From NCBI RefSeq assembly GCF_014656075.1, contig NZ_BNBS01000008.1, positions 1 to 64,000 on the forward strand: DNA of 64,000 bases, given 5' to 3'. The translations under genes were made by a program, and so were the position numbers. Shown one piece after another: positions 39,272-48,472 of the stretch (positions within the stretch are counted from its first letter, which is position 1; each line of letters begins with the position of its first letter). Below the pieces are notes generated by a model. That model was not told where the DNA came from, ran no database searches, and was given only the letters and a program-made list of their open reading frames with translations. The stretch is from Streptomyces hydrogenans (GTDB taxonomy: Bacteria > Actinomycetota > Actinomycetes > Streptomycetales > Streptomycetaceae).

Positions 39272-40669
39272 GTGCGCACCCGACTCCTCCCCCTGCTCAT
39301 CGTCCTGATGGCCGGGGTCCTCCTCGCCCTCGGCTTCCCGCTCGCCGCCAGCCTCGCCGCCGCCCAGCAGCAGCGGGTCGTCGTCGACCGCCTCGACGAC
39401 GCCGCCCGCTTCGCCGCGCTCGCCCAGTTCGTCGGAGACCCCGCCACCGGCAGTGACGAGCGCCGCACCACCCTCGGCGGCGAGCTCGCCAGCTACCACG
39501 ACGTGTACGGCATCCGGGCCGGCATCTTCTACCGCGACAACCGCGCCATGGCCGCCGCCCCCGAGGACTGGGTCGTCCCCTACGAGGGCGAGGGCCGCCG
39601 CGCCTTCAACGAGGCCCTGCTCGGCCGCCGCAGCCACGACCCGCCGCAGGTCTGGCCCTGGCAGCCGCACGCCCGCCTCACCATCGCCTCCCCGGTGGTC
39701 CGCGACGGGGACGTCGTCGCCGTCGTCGTCACCGACTCGCCCACCGGCGAGCTCCGCGCCCGCATCCTGCGCGGCTGGCTGGTGATCTTCGCCGGCGAGG
39801 CCGCCGCCATGCTCCTCGCCGTCGGCGCCGCCGTACGCCTCACCGGCTGGGTCCTGCGCCCGGTCCGGGTCCTGGACGGCGTCATCCACGACATCGCCAC
39901 CGGCCGGATGAACTCCCGGGTCGCCGAGGCCGGCGGACCGCCCGAACTGCGCCGCCTGGCCCGCTCGTTCAACGAGATGGCCGACCACGTCGAGGAATCC
40001 CTGGAGCAGCAGCGGGCGTTCGTCGCCGACGCCTCGCACCAGCTGCGCAACCCGCTCGCCGCGCTGCTCCTCCGCATCGAGCTGCTGGCCCTCGAACTCC
40101 CCGAGGGCAACGAGGAGATCGCCTCCGTCCGCACCGAGGGCAAGCGGCTCGCCCAGGTCCTCGACGACCTGCTCGACCTGGCCCTCGCCGAGCACGCCTC
40201 CGCCGACCTGCGGCTGACCGACGTCGGCGCGCTCACCGCCGAGCGGATCGCCTCCTGGCGGCCGGTCGCCGACGACAAGGGCGTGCGGTTGGTCGGGGAG
40301 TGCGGCGCGGCCACCGGCTGGGCGGATCCGGTGGCGCTGTCCAGCGCGCTCGACGCGGTCGTCGACAACGCGCTCAAGTTCACGCCGGCGGGCGAGCGGG
40401 TCACGGTCCGGGTCCTGCCCGGCAAGGGCGCCGTCGAGGTCGTCGTCGCGGACCTCGGCCCCGGCCTCACCGACGAGGAGCTGAGCCGGGTCGGCGACCG
40501 CTTCTGGCGCTCCGGACGCCACCAGAACGTCAAGGGCTCGGGGCTCGGCCTCTCCATCGCCCGCGTCCTGCTCACCGCCACCGGCGGCGGCATCTCCTTC
40601 GCCCCGAACGACCCCCACGGCCTCCGCGTGACGGTCACCGTGCCGCGCTACGAGCCGACCGAACGGTGA
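39272..40669 (+). CDS. HAMP-domain sensor histidine kinase
   Basis: This 465-residue membrane kinase has a first helix at about residues 5-29, an extracytoplasmic domain (30-170, with FYRDNRAMAAAPEDW), a second helix (170-192), HAMP (193-245) and HisKA with ASHQLRNPLAALLLRIEL. HATPase motifs are NALKFTPAGE (N box), VADLGPGLTDEELS and GSGLGLSIARVLL. Start GTG 39272 has no strong ribosome site but gives a sound N-terminal anchor. Its last codons form the first unit of a tandem repeat. Confidence 0.92.
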   Translation: MRTRLLPLLIVLMAGVLLALGFPLAASLAAAQQQRVVVDRLDDAARFAALAQFVGDPATGSDERRTTLGGELASYHDVYGIRAGIFYRDNRAMAAAPEDWVVPYEGEGRRAFNEALLGRRSHDPPQVWPWQPHARLTIASPVVRDGDVVAVVVTDSPTGELRARILRGWLVIFAGEAAAMLLAVGAAVRLTGWVLRPVRVLDGVIHDIATGRMNSRVAEAGGPPELRRLARSFNEMADHVEESLEQQRAFVADASHQLRNPLAALLLRIELLALELPEGNEEIASVRTEGKRLAQVLDDLLDLALAEHASADLRLTDVGALTAERIASWRPVADDKGVRLVGECGAATGWADPVALSSALDAVVDNALKFTPAGERVTVRVLPGKGAVEVVVADLGPGLTDEELSRVGDRFWRSGRHQNVKGSGLGLSIARVLLTATGGGISFAPNDPHGLRVTVTVPRYEPTER

Positions 40670-40780
40670 GCGCGGAGCCCGTACGACTCAGGGCTTGGCC
40701 GAACGGTGAGCGCGGAGTCCGTACGGCTCAGGGCTTGACCGAGCGGTGAGCGCGGAGCCCGTACGGCTCAGGGCTTGACC
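40661..40780. repeat. 40-bp tandem repeat, three copies, spanning a convergent gene junction
   Basis: Units 40661-40700, 40701-40740 and 40741-40780 are about 90% identical. Each carries TGA of the plus-strand kinase end and TCA (TGA on the minus strand) of the TAXI gene end. Each also has a GAGCC-CGTAC-GGCTC-like inverted repeat that may act as a bidirectional terminator. Confidence 0.9.
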
Positions 40781-41766
40781 GACCGGTAGTAGCGGCGGGC
40801 GCCGTCGTGCAGGGTGAGCGGCTCCGTGTAGATGGCCGTCCGCAGGTCCACCAGCTGCGCCGGGTGCACCCGGCTGCCGATGGCGTCCCGGCTGTCGATC
40901 ACCGACCGGGTGAAGCCCTCCACCAGGTCCGGATCGGCCTCGGCCGTCGTCACCATCAGGTTCGCCACCGCGAGCGTCTCCACCCGCTGCCCGTCCTGGG
41001 CGGCCGCGTACGCGTCGGCCGGGATCACCGCCGAGCGGTAGTGGCGCGTCGACTCGCCCACGTCCCGCAGCGCCTCCACGAGCGCGGTGTCCATCGGGAT
41101 CAGCCGGACCTCGGCCCGCTCCGACAGCGACTGCACGGCCTGGGTCGGCAGTCCGCCGGACCAGAAGAAGGCGTCCAGCTCGCCCCGCTCCAGCATCCGG
41201 GGCATCGAGTCGATGCCGACCGGCACCGCGGTCACGTCCCGGTTGGGGGTGAGCCCGGCGGCCGCGAGGACCCGGTCCGCTATCAGCCGGACGCCCGAGC
41301 CGTCCTGGCCGACGCCGACCCGCAGCCCGCGCAGGTCGGAGACGCTCTGGGCGGAGGCGCCCTTGCGCACCACGAGCTGGACGTAGTCGTCGTAGAGCCG
41401 GGCGCAGCCGCGCAGCCGCTCGAAGCCGGGCCGGCGGTCGCGGATGTACTGCGCCACGGCGTCGGCGGTCGCCACCGTGAAGTCGGCCTCGCCCGAGGCG
41501 ACCCGCGCCAGGTTCTGCTGGGAGCCCTCGCTGTCCGTGAGGGTGATCGACACCTCGGGGAGGTCCTTGGCCATCGACTGCTTCAGCAGCACGCCGTAGC
41601 GCTCGTACACGCCGGAGGGGACGCCGGTGCTGAACGTGATCGAGCCGCGGGGCGTCGGGCTTCCGAAGGGCGCCAGCCACCACAGCAGCACCCCGCACAC
41701 CACGAGCAGCACGGCCGCGAGCGCGAGGACGCGGCGGCGGGCGGCGCGGGTGAGGGAGGCGAACAT
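40768..41766 (-). CDS. TAXI-family TRAP transporter solute-binding protein
   Basis: The 332-residue extracytoplasmic protein has an N-terminal membrane anchor (about residues 12-32: LALAAVLLVVCGVLLWWLAP). The TAXI domain includes ITFSTGVPSGVYERYGVLL, SEGSQQNLARVASGEADFTV and FWSGGLPTQAV. TAXI proteins usually serve TRAP transporters, but no DctQ/DctM genes are near. It is convergent with, and directly adjacent to, a sensor kinase, so it may instead act as an accessory sensor. ATG 41766 is the only start that includes the anchor. Confidence 0.88.
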   Translation of the reverse strand: MFASLTRAARRRVLALAAVLLVVCGVLLWWLAPFGSPTPRGSITFSTGVPSGVYERYGVLLKQSMAKDLPEVSITLTDSEGSQQNLARVASGEADFTVATADAVAQYIRDRRPGFERLRGCARLYDDYVQLVVRKGASAQSVSDLRGLRVGVGQDGSGVRLIADRVLAAAGLTPNRDVTAVPVGIDSMPRMLERGELDAFFWSGGLPTQAVQSLSERAEVRLIPMDTALVEALRDVGESTRHYRSAVIPADAYAAAQDGQRVETLAVANLMVTTAEADPDLVEGFTRSVIDSRDAIGSRVHPAQLVDLRTAIYTEPLTLHDGARRYYRSVKP

Positions 41767-42653
41767 GCCGTCGATCCTGCCAGGTGGCCGACGCCGCTGG
41801 CCAGGGACGCGGGACGCGGACGACTGTGACGTCCACTGCCCCGTGGCTCCCGGTGGCGGCGGGACCACCGGGCCCCACGGCGGGGCGCCTGCCGGCCGAT
41901 GCGGGCCGATTCCGGCCCGTTCCGGCGATCGGGAACGGGGCCGGGGGCGAGCCGGGGGGGTGTGTCGGAGGGTGGGAGCCCGGGGGCGAGCCGGAAGGGG
42001 GGAGCCCGGGGCCGGGCCGGGCGTCGCGCCGGGTTCGTGCGGGAGGGGAGAGGGCGGGGTCCGGTGGTCACGCCGGAGGGGAGGGGGAGGGGCCGGGGCG
42101 GCGGGCGCCCCGCCGGAAGGGGAGCGGCCGGGATCGGCGGCCGCCCCCGCCGTGCCGCGCCGCCCGCCGTCGCCACCACCCCGCCCCCCGGCGGCGGCGC
42201 CTTCCCGCACGCGCCGGACGACCCCGTTCGCGCTCCGCCGAAGCGGTGAGCGGGTGTCGGGAGGGGCGTCGTGCCGTGTGTCCTGCCGGGGCGCCGGGGG
42301 GTGTCCGGCTAGCGTCGGGCACGGCTCGGTGATCTTGAGGGCAGTCCCCTCTGCCCGCCCCTGGCCCCCGCCGAGCCGACAACCCACCCCTGTCCCAAGG
42401 GAGTTTCCGCATGCCCGTGAACCCGGCACCCGTGTGCCGCCGCGCCGGAGCCGCCGCGCTGACCGTCCTCGCCCGGCCCCGCCCTCCGGGCCGCGCCGGA
42501 AGGGACGGCTTCCGGCGGTCGCTGGACTGAGCGGGCCGCACGGGTGAGGCTGGGGCGAGCGCGCCCGCCGGGCGCCACGGGTCGGGCCCGCGCGCCGGGT
42601 CCGCGCCGACGGCGCGAGCCGACCCCGCCCGTACGACCCCGAGGAAGCCGCCG
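41767..42653. other. 887-bp G/C-saturated intergenic region
   Basis: No convincing gene is present apart from one 39-codon frame at 42411. The DNA is very G/C-rich and contains simple direct repeats, for example CCGGGGGCGAGCCGG at 41941-41955 and again at 41980-41994 (39 bases apart). Long frames in several phases here are composition artefacts. Confidence 0.6.
42411..42530 (+). pseudogene. 39-codon frame with signal-peptide-like start, possible gene remnant
   Basis: AAGGGAG at 42398-42404 precedes ATG 42411. The product starts MPVNPAPVCRRAGAAALTVL, like the beginning of a Streptomyces secretion signal, but then becomes Arg/Pro-rich and stops. It could be the remnant of a secreted protein gene disrupted after the signal sequence, or a chance frame. 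Confidence 0.25.
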
Positions 42654-43817
42654 ATGCACTCCGCCCCGTCCGTCAGCCCGCCCCGCGTCGCCGTCCTCGC
42701 CGACGACCTGACCAGTGCGGGGGACGGGGCGGCACCCTTCCGCAGGGCCGGTCACCCGGCCCGGGTGCTGCTCTCCGGCAGCCCGCTCGACGGGCACGGG
42801 CAGGAGGACGGGGTCCTCGCCGTCGACCTCGGCAGCCGGCTCCTGGACGAGGCCGGGGCGGTCGCCCGTACGCGCGCGGCGGCCCGCGCGCTCGCCGGTG
42901 CGGGGCTGCTCCTCAAGACCGTCGACTCGACGCTCCGGGGGCACGTGGCCGCCGAGATCCGCGCGGCGCTGGAGGGTTCGGGGCGGCGGGCCGTCGTGAT
43001 CGCGCCCGCTTTCCCGGCCGAGGGCAGGACCACCCGCGACGGCGTGCAGTACGTCCGCGAAGTGCGCGTCGACGAGAGCGAGTTCGCCCGCGACCCCGCG
43101 CACCCCGTCCGTACCGCCGACCTCGCCCGGATCCTCCCGGAGGCCGTCCTCGTCGACGCCGGACGCCCGGATGCGCTGTTTGAACTCCTTCCGGAAGGCG
43201 GCCTCTTCGTCTGCTCCGCCGCCACCGACGCGGACCTGGACCGGATCGTCGCCGCCGTCCCCGACCACCGGGCCGTCCTGTGGGTCGGCTCCCCGGGCCT
43301 GGCCGCGGCCCTCGCCCGCCATCACGCGCGCACCAGCGCTTCGTCCGCCGAACTCCCGCCCTCCGTACGGCCCTTGGTCGCGGTCGGCAGCGCCAACCCC
43401 GCCACCCGCAGGCAGCTCGCCCTGCTGGCCGCCGAGCCGGGCGCGGTCAGCGCGGTGGCCGCCGACCCGCTGCGGGCCGCCGACACCCCCGTACGCATCC
43501 TCCACACGCCCCACGAACGGCGGGCCGACCCCGGCGAGCTGACCCGGGCGCTCGCCGCCTCCGTGGCGGCCCTGGCCGGGCACGCCCCCTTCGACGGGCT
43601 GGTGCTCACCGGCGGGGAGACGGCCGAGGCCGTGCTGCGCGCGCTCGGCGCCCACGGCATCGACCTCCACGACGAGCCCGAACCGGGCATCGCGCGCGGC
43701 ACCCTCGCCGGCCCGGCGGACGCCCCGCGGGTCCCCGTCGTCATCAAGGCGGGCGGCTTCGGCGACGAGCGGACCCTTGTCCGCCTGCACGCCCTGCTGA
43801 CCCGCGTCCCGTCCTGA
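42654..43817 (+). CDS. Four-carbon acid sugar kinase family protein (OtnK-like)
   Basis: The 387-residue kinase has the N-terminal sugar-binding motif VLADDLTSAGDGAAPFRRAG, STLRGH, and IAPAFPAEGRTTRDG. The C-terminal nucleotide-binding domain has LVLTGGETAEAVLRALG and VIKAGGFGDERTLVRL. Relatives phosphorylate D-threonate, D-erythronate or 3-oxo-tetronate. The usual partner dehydrogenase, isomerase or aldolase genes are absent here. The start at 42654 follows GAGGAAG. Confidence 0.87.
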   Translation: MHSAPSVSPPRVAVLADDLTSAGDGAAPFRRAGHPARVLLSGSPLDGHGQEDGVLAVDLGSRLLDEAGAVARTRAAARALAGAGLLLKTVDSTLRGHVAAEIRAALEGSGRRAVVIAPAFPAEGRTTRDGVQYVREVRVDESEFARDPAHPVRTADLARILPEAVLVDAGRPDALFELLPEGGLFVCSAATDADLDRIVAAVPDHRAVLWVGSPGLAAALARHHARTSASSAELPPSVRPLVAVGSANPATRRQLALLAAEPGAVSAVAADPLRAADTPVRILHTPHERRADPGELTRALAASVAALAGHAPFDGLVLTGGETAEAVLRALGAHGIDLHDEPEPGIARGTLAGPADAPRVPVVIKAGGFGDERTLVRLHALLTRVPS

Positions 43818-43820
43818 GGG

Positions 43821-44465
43821 TCACGCCTCCAGGTAGCGCAGCACCGCGAGGATCCGGGGGCTGTGGCCCTCGGTCCCGCGCAGCTCCAGCTTGTCGAAGA
43901 CCGCGTTGAGGTGCTTCTCCACGGCGCTCAGGGACAGGTGCAGCCGACGGCCGATCGCCGCGTTCGTGCACCCCTCCGCGAGCACCTGGAGGACCTCCCG
44001 TTCGCGCGGCGTCAGCCGGGACAGCGGATCGGCGTGCGCGCTGCGGACCACCAGCTGCCGGACGACCTCCGGGTCGATCGCCGCCCCGCCCGCGCCGATC
44101 CGTTCCAGCGCGTCGAGGAACTCCTCGACCTGCGCCACCCGGTCCTTCAGCAGGTAGCCGACCCGTTCGGCCCCGGTCGCGAGCAGCCGGGCCGCGTAGC
44201 TCCGCTCGACGTGCTGCGAGAGGACCAGGACGCCGGTCCCGGGCAGCCGTTCGCGGATCTCGACGGCCGCCCGCAGGCCCTCGTCGGTGTGGGTGGGCGG
44301 CATCCGGATGTCCACGACGACCACGTCCGGGCGCAGTGCCTCGGTCGCGCCGACCAGCGTCTCCGCGTCACCGAACGCCCCGACGACCTCGTGCCCCTCC
44401 TCCGCGAGCAGCCGGGCCAGGCCCTCCCGCAGCAGAATCGAGTCCTCGGCCAGGATCACGCGCAC
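43821..44465 (-). CDS. NarL/LuxR-family response regulator
   Basis: The 214-residue protein has a receiver (E7, D8, phospho-acceptor Asp52 in VVDIRMPPTHTDEG, Lys in YLLKDRVAQ) and a LuxR HTH (LTPREREVLQVLAEGCTNAA, LSAVEKHLNAVFDKL). GTG 44465 with GGAG upstream starts it, overlapping the 3' end of the kinase gene by 10 bases. It is convergent with the sugar kinase gene, only 3 bases apart. Confidence 0.9.
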   Translation of the reverse strand: MRVILAEDSILLREGLARLLAEEGHEVVGAFGDAETLVGATEALRPDVVVVDIRMPPTHTDEGLRAAVEIRERLPGTGVLVLSQHVERSYAARLLATGAERVGYLLKDRVAQVEEFLDALERIGAGGAAIDPEVVRQLVVRSAHADPLSRLTPREREVLQVLAEGCTNAAIGRRLHLSLSAVEKHLNAVFDKLELRGTEGHSPRILAVLRYLEA

Positions 44466-45622
44466 GGCAGCTCCGCGACGATGGTGGTGGGTCCCCCGAG
44501 GGGGCTGTCGACGTGCAGGACGCCGTCGAGCGCGGCGACCCGCCCGCGCAGGCCGGTCAGGCCGCTGCCCGCCGGGTCCGCGCCGCCCCGGCCGTCGTCC
44601 TCGACCCGCACGGTCAGCGGCCCGCCGGGCGCCCCGGCCACCCGTACCGAGACGGAGCCGGCGGCGGAGTGCTTGGTGGCGTTGGTGACCGCTTCGGAGA
44701 CGACGAAGTACGCGGCCGTCTCCACCGGGCGGGGGAGCGGGCCGGTCACCTCGTACGCGATCCGCAGCGGCAGCGCGCACCGCTGCGCGACCCCGCCGAT
44801 CGCCTCCTCCAGGCCGAGGCTGTCCAGCGCCGACGGGTAGGCCCGCCAGGCCACCTCGCGCAGCTCGGCCAGCACCTCCCCCGCCTCCCGGTGCGCCTGC
44901 CCGAGCAGTTCGACCGCCCGCTCCGGGTCCCGCCCGCCGCTCCGGCGCGCCCGCCCGATCAGCATGGCGAGCGCCACGAGCCGCTGCTGCACCCCGTCGT
45001 GGAGGTCCCGCTCGATCCGGCGGCGCTCCGCGTCCACGGCCGCCACGACGGCGGCCCGGCTCACGGAGAGCTCGTCGATCCGGCGCCGCAGCAGCTCCCG
45101 CTCCGAGGGCCCGAAGTGCTCCCGGGCCAGTCGGGCGTCGAGCGCGGTCAGCGCGGCCAGCCCCTGGAGGCCGAGGAACAGCAGGACGCCGCCGAGGACC
45201 AGCTGCGTCAGCAGCTCCGCCGCCCCGGTGGTCCCGCCCGCCACGCCACCGGCCAGCAGCCCCGCGAGCACCACGCCGTAGCCGAGCAGCCCCAGCACGA
45301 GCCCGCACACGAGCCCCGTCCAGGACCGGACCGCCAGGTACCTCAGGGCGCCGCCCTCGCCCTCGTACGCCTCGGGGAACCGGTCGGCGAAGAAACGGGT
45401 CCGCCGCCTCCGCTCCAGTTCCACGAGCGGCCGGGCGCCCCGGGTGAGCAGCCGGAGGGCGTACGCGCGCGTGCGCGGCCACAGCAGGAAGGCCCCGAGC
45501 GGCACCCCCGCCCCCACCAGGTACAGCAGCCCCGGCACGGCCGTCGCGCAGCCGGCCGCCACCCCCGTCGCCTTCGCCGCCCGCGCCGCTTCCGGCGCCC
45601 GCGATCCTTCGCCCCCGCTCAC
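44456..45622 (-). CDS. Sensor histidine kinase (HisKA_3 type, DUF-type membrane sensor)
   Basis: The 388-residue protein has an N-terminal membrane segment (about 20-45), a basic/acidic cytoplasmic stretch, and two further helices (about 95-155). The dimerisation domain has IERDLHDGVQQRLVALAMLI (phospho-His in LHDG), and the HATPase has SEAVTNATKHSAAG and VRVEDDGRGGADP. The start is ambiguous: GTG 45622 is preferred, while GTG 45631 adds three residues. It is cotranscribed with its overlapping response regulator. Confidence 0.88.
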   Translation of the reverse strand: MSGGEGSRAPEAARAAKATGVAAGCATAVPGLLYLVGAGVPLGAFLLWPRTRAYALRLLTRGARPLVELERRRRTRFFADRFPEAYEGEGGALRYLAVRSWTGLVCGLVLGLLGYGVVLAGLLAGGVAGGTTGAAELLTQLVLGGVLLFLGLQGLAALTALDARLAREHFGPSERELLRRRIDELSVSRAAVVAAVDAERRRIERDLHDGVQQRLVALAMLIGRARRSGGRDPERAVELLGQAHREAGEVLAELREVAWRAYPSALDSLGLEEAIGGVAQRCALPLRIAYEVTGPLPRPVETAAYFVVSEAVTNATKHSAAGSVSVRVAGAPGGPLTVRVEDDGRGGADPAGSGLTGLRGRVAALDGVLHVDSPLGGPTTIVAELPCA

Positions 45623-45632
45623 CCGCCCCACC

Positions 45633-46295
45633 CTAGGCGCGGCGGTGACGCGGCTCCGCCCCGCGCCCCCGGAGCCGTACGACGAGCCAGGTCGCGGCCG
45701 CCGCGAGGACCAGGAGGACGACGGCCTTGGAGGCCACGCCCACGTACGTCTCGACCAGCTCCCAGCGGTCGCCGAGGGCGTAGCCGGCGAGGACGAGGAC
45801 GCTGTTCCAGACGAGGCTGCCCACGGTGGTGAGCAGGAGGAAGAGGGGGACCGGCATCCGTTCCACCCCGGCGGGCACCGAGATCAGGCTGCGGAAGATC
45901 GGCACCATCCGGCCGAGGAGCACCGCCTTCGTGCCGTGCCGCCGGAACCACTCCTCGGTCCGCTCCAGGTCCGAGACCCGCACCAGCGGCAGCCGGGCCC
46001 ACACCGCGTGCATCCGCTCCCGGCCGAAGAGCGCGCCGATCGCGTAGAGCGCGAGCGCGCCCACCACCGAGCCGAGCGTCGTCCAGAACAGGGCGGAGGC
46101 GAGGCTCAGCACGCCCTGCCCGGCGGCGAAGCCGGTCAGCGGCAGGATCACCTCGCTCGGCAGCGGCGGGAAGAGGTTCTCCAGCGCGATGGCGACGCCC
46201 GCGCCCGGCCCGCCGAGGGTGTCGACGAGACCGGTGGCCCAGCCGGCGACGCCGCCGGCGGGCTCCTGCGCGAGGGTGGTCGGGAACGGCGTCAT
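45633..46295 (-). CDS. DedA family (VTT/SNARE-associated) membrane protein
   Basis: This 220-residue protein has a re-entrant-helix segment NLFPPLPSEVILPLTGFAAG, the conserved cytoplasmic motif FGREr-like region, and GRMVPIFRSLISVPAGVERM. It has about four to five membrane helices. DedA proteins act as lipid flippases or scramblases, for example for undecaprenyl phosphate or phosphatidylethanolamine. The kinase gene begins 10 bases downstream of the stop, so the gene may share its transcript. Confidence 0.9.
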   Translation of the reverse strand: MTPFPTTLAQEPAGGVAGWATGLVDTLGGPGAGVAIALENLFPPLPSEVILPLTGFAAGQGVLSLASALFWTTLGSVVGALALYAIGALFGRERMHAVWARLPLVRVSDLERTEEWFRRHGTKAVLLGRMVPIFRSLISVPAGVERMPVPLFLLLTTVGSLVWNSVLVLAGYALGDRWELVETYVGVASKAVVLLVLAAAATWLVVRLRGRGAEPRHRRA

Positions 46296-46430
46296 GAGTC
46301 CTCCAGGGTCACGGGGAAGGCCGCCGGCTTGCGCGCCCGGCGGCCCTCACCAACCTAGGAAGCGCGGCCCGGAGCCGGTATGCGCGTTCCCGCCCGGTGC
46401 CCCTGCGGAAAACCGCGGGGTGCCCGGCGA

Positions 46431-47051
46431 TCAGGCCGGCAGGTCCGCCGCCGTCGGCACCACGACCGCGAAGACGTCGGTCAGCCCGGTCAGCGCGGCC
46501 CGCTTGAGCTCGGCGGCCGGCACGACCGTCCCGTCCGGCGCGGTGAGGGACCGGGTGGCCGTCGCCTCGGCGACGACGGTCGGCCGGTAGCCCAGGTTGA
46601 ACGCGGCCTGGGCGGTGTAGTTCACGCACATGTGGGTCATGAACCCGGCCAGGACCAGGTCCTTCCCGCCGCCCGCCGCGAAACCGAGGTCCGTCAGGAC
46701 CTTCTCCAGGTCGGTGGCGTGGAAGGCGTTCGGGAAGTTCTTCACCACGACCGGCTCGCCCTCGGTCGGAGCCACCTCGTCGCTGATCGCGCCGACGTGC
46801 GCCGTGAGGTCGTACGGGGAGCCCTCGCCGCTGTCGTGCTGGACGTGCACCACCGGGGCGCCGGCCGCCCGGGCACGGGCGAGCAGCCGCGCCGCCTCGG
46901 CGACGGCCTCCTCGGCGCCCTCCAGCGCCATGACGCCGGAGCGGTAGGTGTTCTGGATGTCGATGAGGATCAGGACCGCGTCGGAGAGGCGGGCCGGCTC
47001 GTCGGTCAGACCGGAGAGGGCACGGAGGGGAGTGGAGGGGGTGACGGTCAT
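46431..47051 (-). CDS. Isochorismatase-family cysteine hydrolase
   Basis: The 206-residue hydrolase has the catalytic triad regions in order: Asp in LILIDIQNTYRSG, Lys in VVVKNFPNAF and Cys in FMTHMCVNYTAQAAFNLGYR. It probably hydrolyses an amide or N-carbamoyl substrate. ATG 47051 follows GAAGGG. The regulator gene upstream on the same strand (GlxA type) likely controls it; such pairs are common. Confidence 0.9.
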   Translation of the reverse strand: MTVTPSTPLRALSGLTDEPARLSDAVLILIDIQNTYRSGVMALEGAEEAVAEAARLLARARAAGAPVVHVQHDSGEGSPYDLTAHVGAISDEVAPTEGEPVVVKNFPNAFHATDLEKVLTDLGFAAGGGKDLVLAGFMTHMCVNYTAQAAFNLGYRPTVVAEATATRSLTAPDGTVVPAAELKRAALTGLTDVFAVVVPTAADLPA

Positions 47052-47133
47052 TTCTTTACCCTTCGTCGAAATCGTTGCGAATGCATGCGAATACGGATGA
47101 ATCGATGGAAAAAGGTGCTGGGGAGGCAGGGTG

Positions 47134-47250
47134 GAGCCACGCACCACGCACGGCAGGGGACGGGCGAAGGCGGGGCCACGCACCACGCACGGCGGGACGG
47201 GCGACGGCGGGGCCACGCACCACGCACGGCAGAGGGCGCGCGACGGCGGG
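47134..47250. repeat. ~38-bp tandem repeat, three copies
   Basis: Three copies of CCACGCACCACGCACGG start at 47137, 47176 and 47213 (periods 39 and 37) within longer imperfect units. The tract fills the gap between the GlxA-type regulator and the isochorismatase gene. No inverted operator was noticed. Confidence 0.8.
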
Positions 47251-47254
47251 CCCG

Positions 47255-48283
47255 TCAGCCGCTCCCCGTGCGGAACCGGCGGCGATAGGCCGCCGGCGTG
47301 GTCGCCAGCTGCCGGCGGAACGCCCGGTGCAGGGTCTCCACCGAGCCGAGCCCGGCCCGTGCCGCCACCTCGGCGAGCGGCGCGTCCGAGGTCTCCAGGT
47401 GGCGCCGGGCCACCTCGATCCGGGCCGCCTCCACATAGGCGGCGGGGCTCGACCCCGTCTCCTGCGCGAAGACCCGGGCGAAGTGCCGCTCGCTCAGGCA
47501 CATCCGGCCGGCCAGCCGCTCCGCGGACAGGTCCTCGTCGAGGTGGTCCGCGATCCAGAGCCGCAGCTCGTCGATGTCCCTCCGGCCGGCCGCCGGACGG
47601 CTCAGCGGTACCGAGAACTGGCTCTGGCCGCCCTGCCGCTTCAGGTACATCACGAGCTGTCGGGCGACCGCCAGCGCGGTCTCCTCGCCCAGGTCCTCGG
47701 CCACCAGGGCGAGGGACAGGTCGAGGCAGGCGCTGATCCCGGCCCCGGTCCACAGTCGGCCCCGGTCCGTCCGTACGAAGATCGGATCGGGGTCGACGGT
47801 GACCTCCGGGTGGTCGGCCGCCAGCTGTGCGGCCGTCGACCAGTGGGTCGTCGCGGACTTCCCGTCGAGCAGACCGGCCGCCGCGAGGACGTGGGCGCCG
47901 ACGCAGACCGACGCCACCCGGCGGGCGTGCGGCGCGGTCTCCCGCACCCACCGCACGACCTCAGGGTCGAGCCGGGCGACGACCCCGCCGTTCTCCGCCG
48001 GGTCCACCGCCCCCGGCACGAGCAGTGTGTCCACGTCCGCGCCGACCTCGTCGAAGCCCAGGTCCGCGACCAGCCGGACCCCCGCCGAGGTCCGCACCTC
48101 CCCGGCGCCACCGGGCGCGGCCAGCCGCACCTGGTAGCGGACGGCGCCCGTCTCCCGGTTGGCCAGCGCGAAGACCTCGGCCGGCCCGGTGACGTCGAGG
48201 AGGTCCACGTCCGGGAAGACCGCGACGACGACCCGGTGGACCGGATGCGCCGCGGGGGCCGTGGTGGAGGTCGTCTCGGACAT
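47255..48283 (-). CDS. GlxA-type AraC-family transcriptional regulator
   Basis: The 342-residue protein has an N-terminal DJ-1/PfpI-like glutamine amidotransferase domain (about 15-185) with [20 protein letters not shown] (nucleophile-position Cys) and [15 protein letters not shown]. The C-terminal AraC double HTH (about 225-320) has [20 protein letters not shown] and [20 protein letters not shown]. The start is ATG 48283. It probably responds to a small molecule linked to the isochorismatase gene 204 bases downstream. Confidence 0.9.
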   Translation of the reverse strand: MSETTSTTAPAAHPVHRVVVAVFPDVDLLDVTGPAEVFALANRETGAVRYQVRLAAPGGAGEVRTSAGVRLVADLGFDEVGADVDTLLVPGAVDPAENGGVVARLDPEVVRWVRETAPHARRVASVCVGAHVLAAAGLLDGKSATTHWSTAAQLAADHPEVTVDPDPIFVRTDRGRLWTGAGISACLDLSLALVAEDLGEETALAVARQLVMYLKRQGGQSQFSVPLSRPAAGRRDIDELRLWIADHLDEDLSAERLAGRMCLSERHFARVFAQETGSSPAAYVEAARIEVARRHLETSDAPLAEVAARAGLGSVETLHRAFRRQLATTPAAYRRRFRTGSG

Positions 48284-48472
48284 GCCCCCACCTTCGCCCG
48301 CCCCGCCCCGTGACGGCAATGACGATTCCCTGTCACATCCGGACACCCGCGCCTCCGCCGGGCGCGCGGCCGGGTCCCGGGCGTCAGGCGTGCGGTCCCG
48401 CACGCCCGGGGCCCCTGGCGTGCGGCCGGGCACACCGTCGGACGTGCGGCCGGGAGCCCGCCGGGGAGCGCC

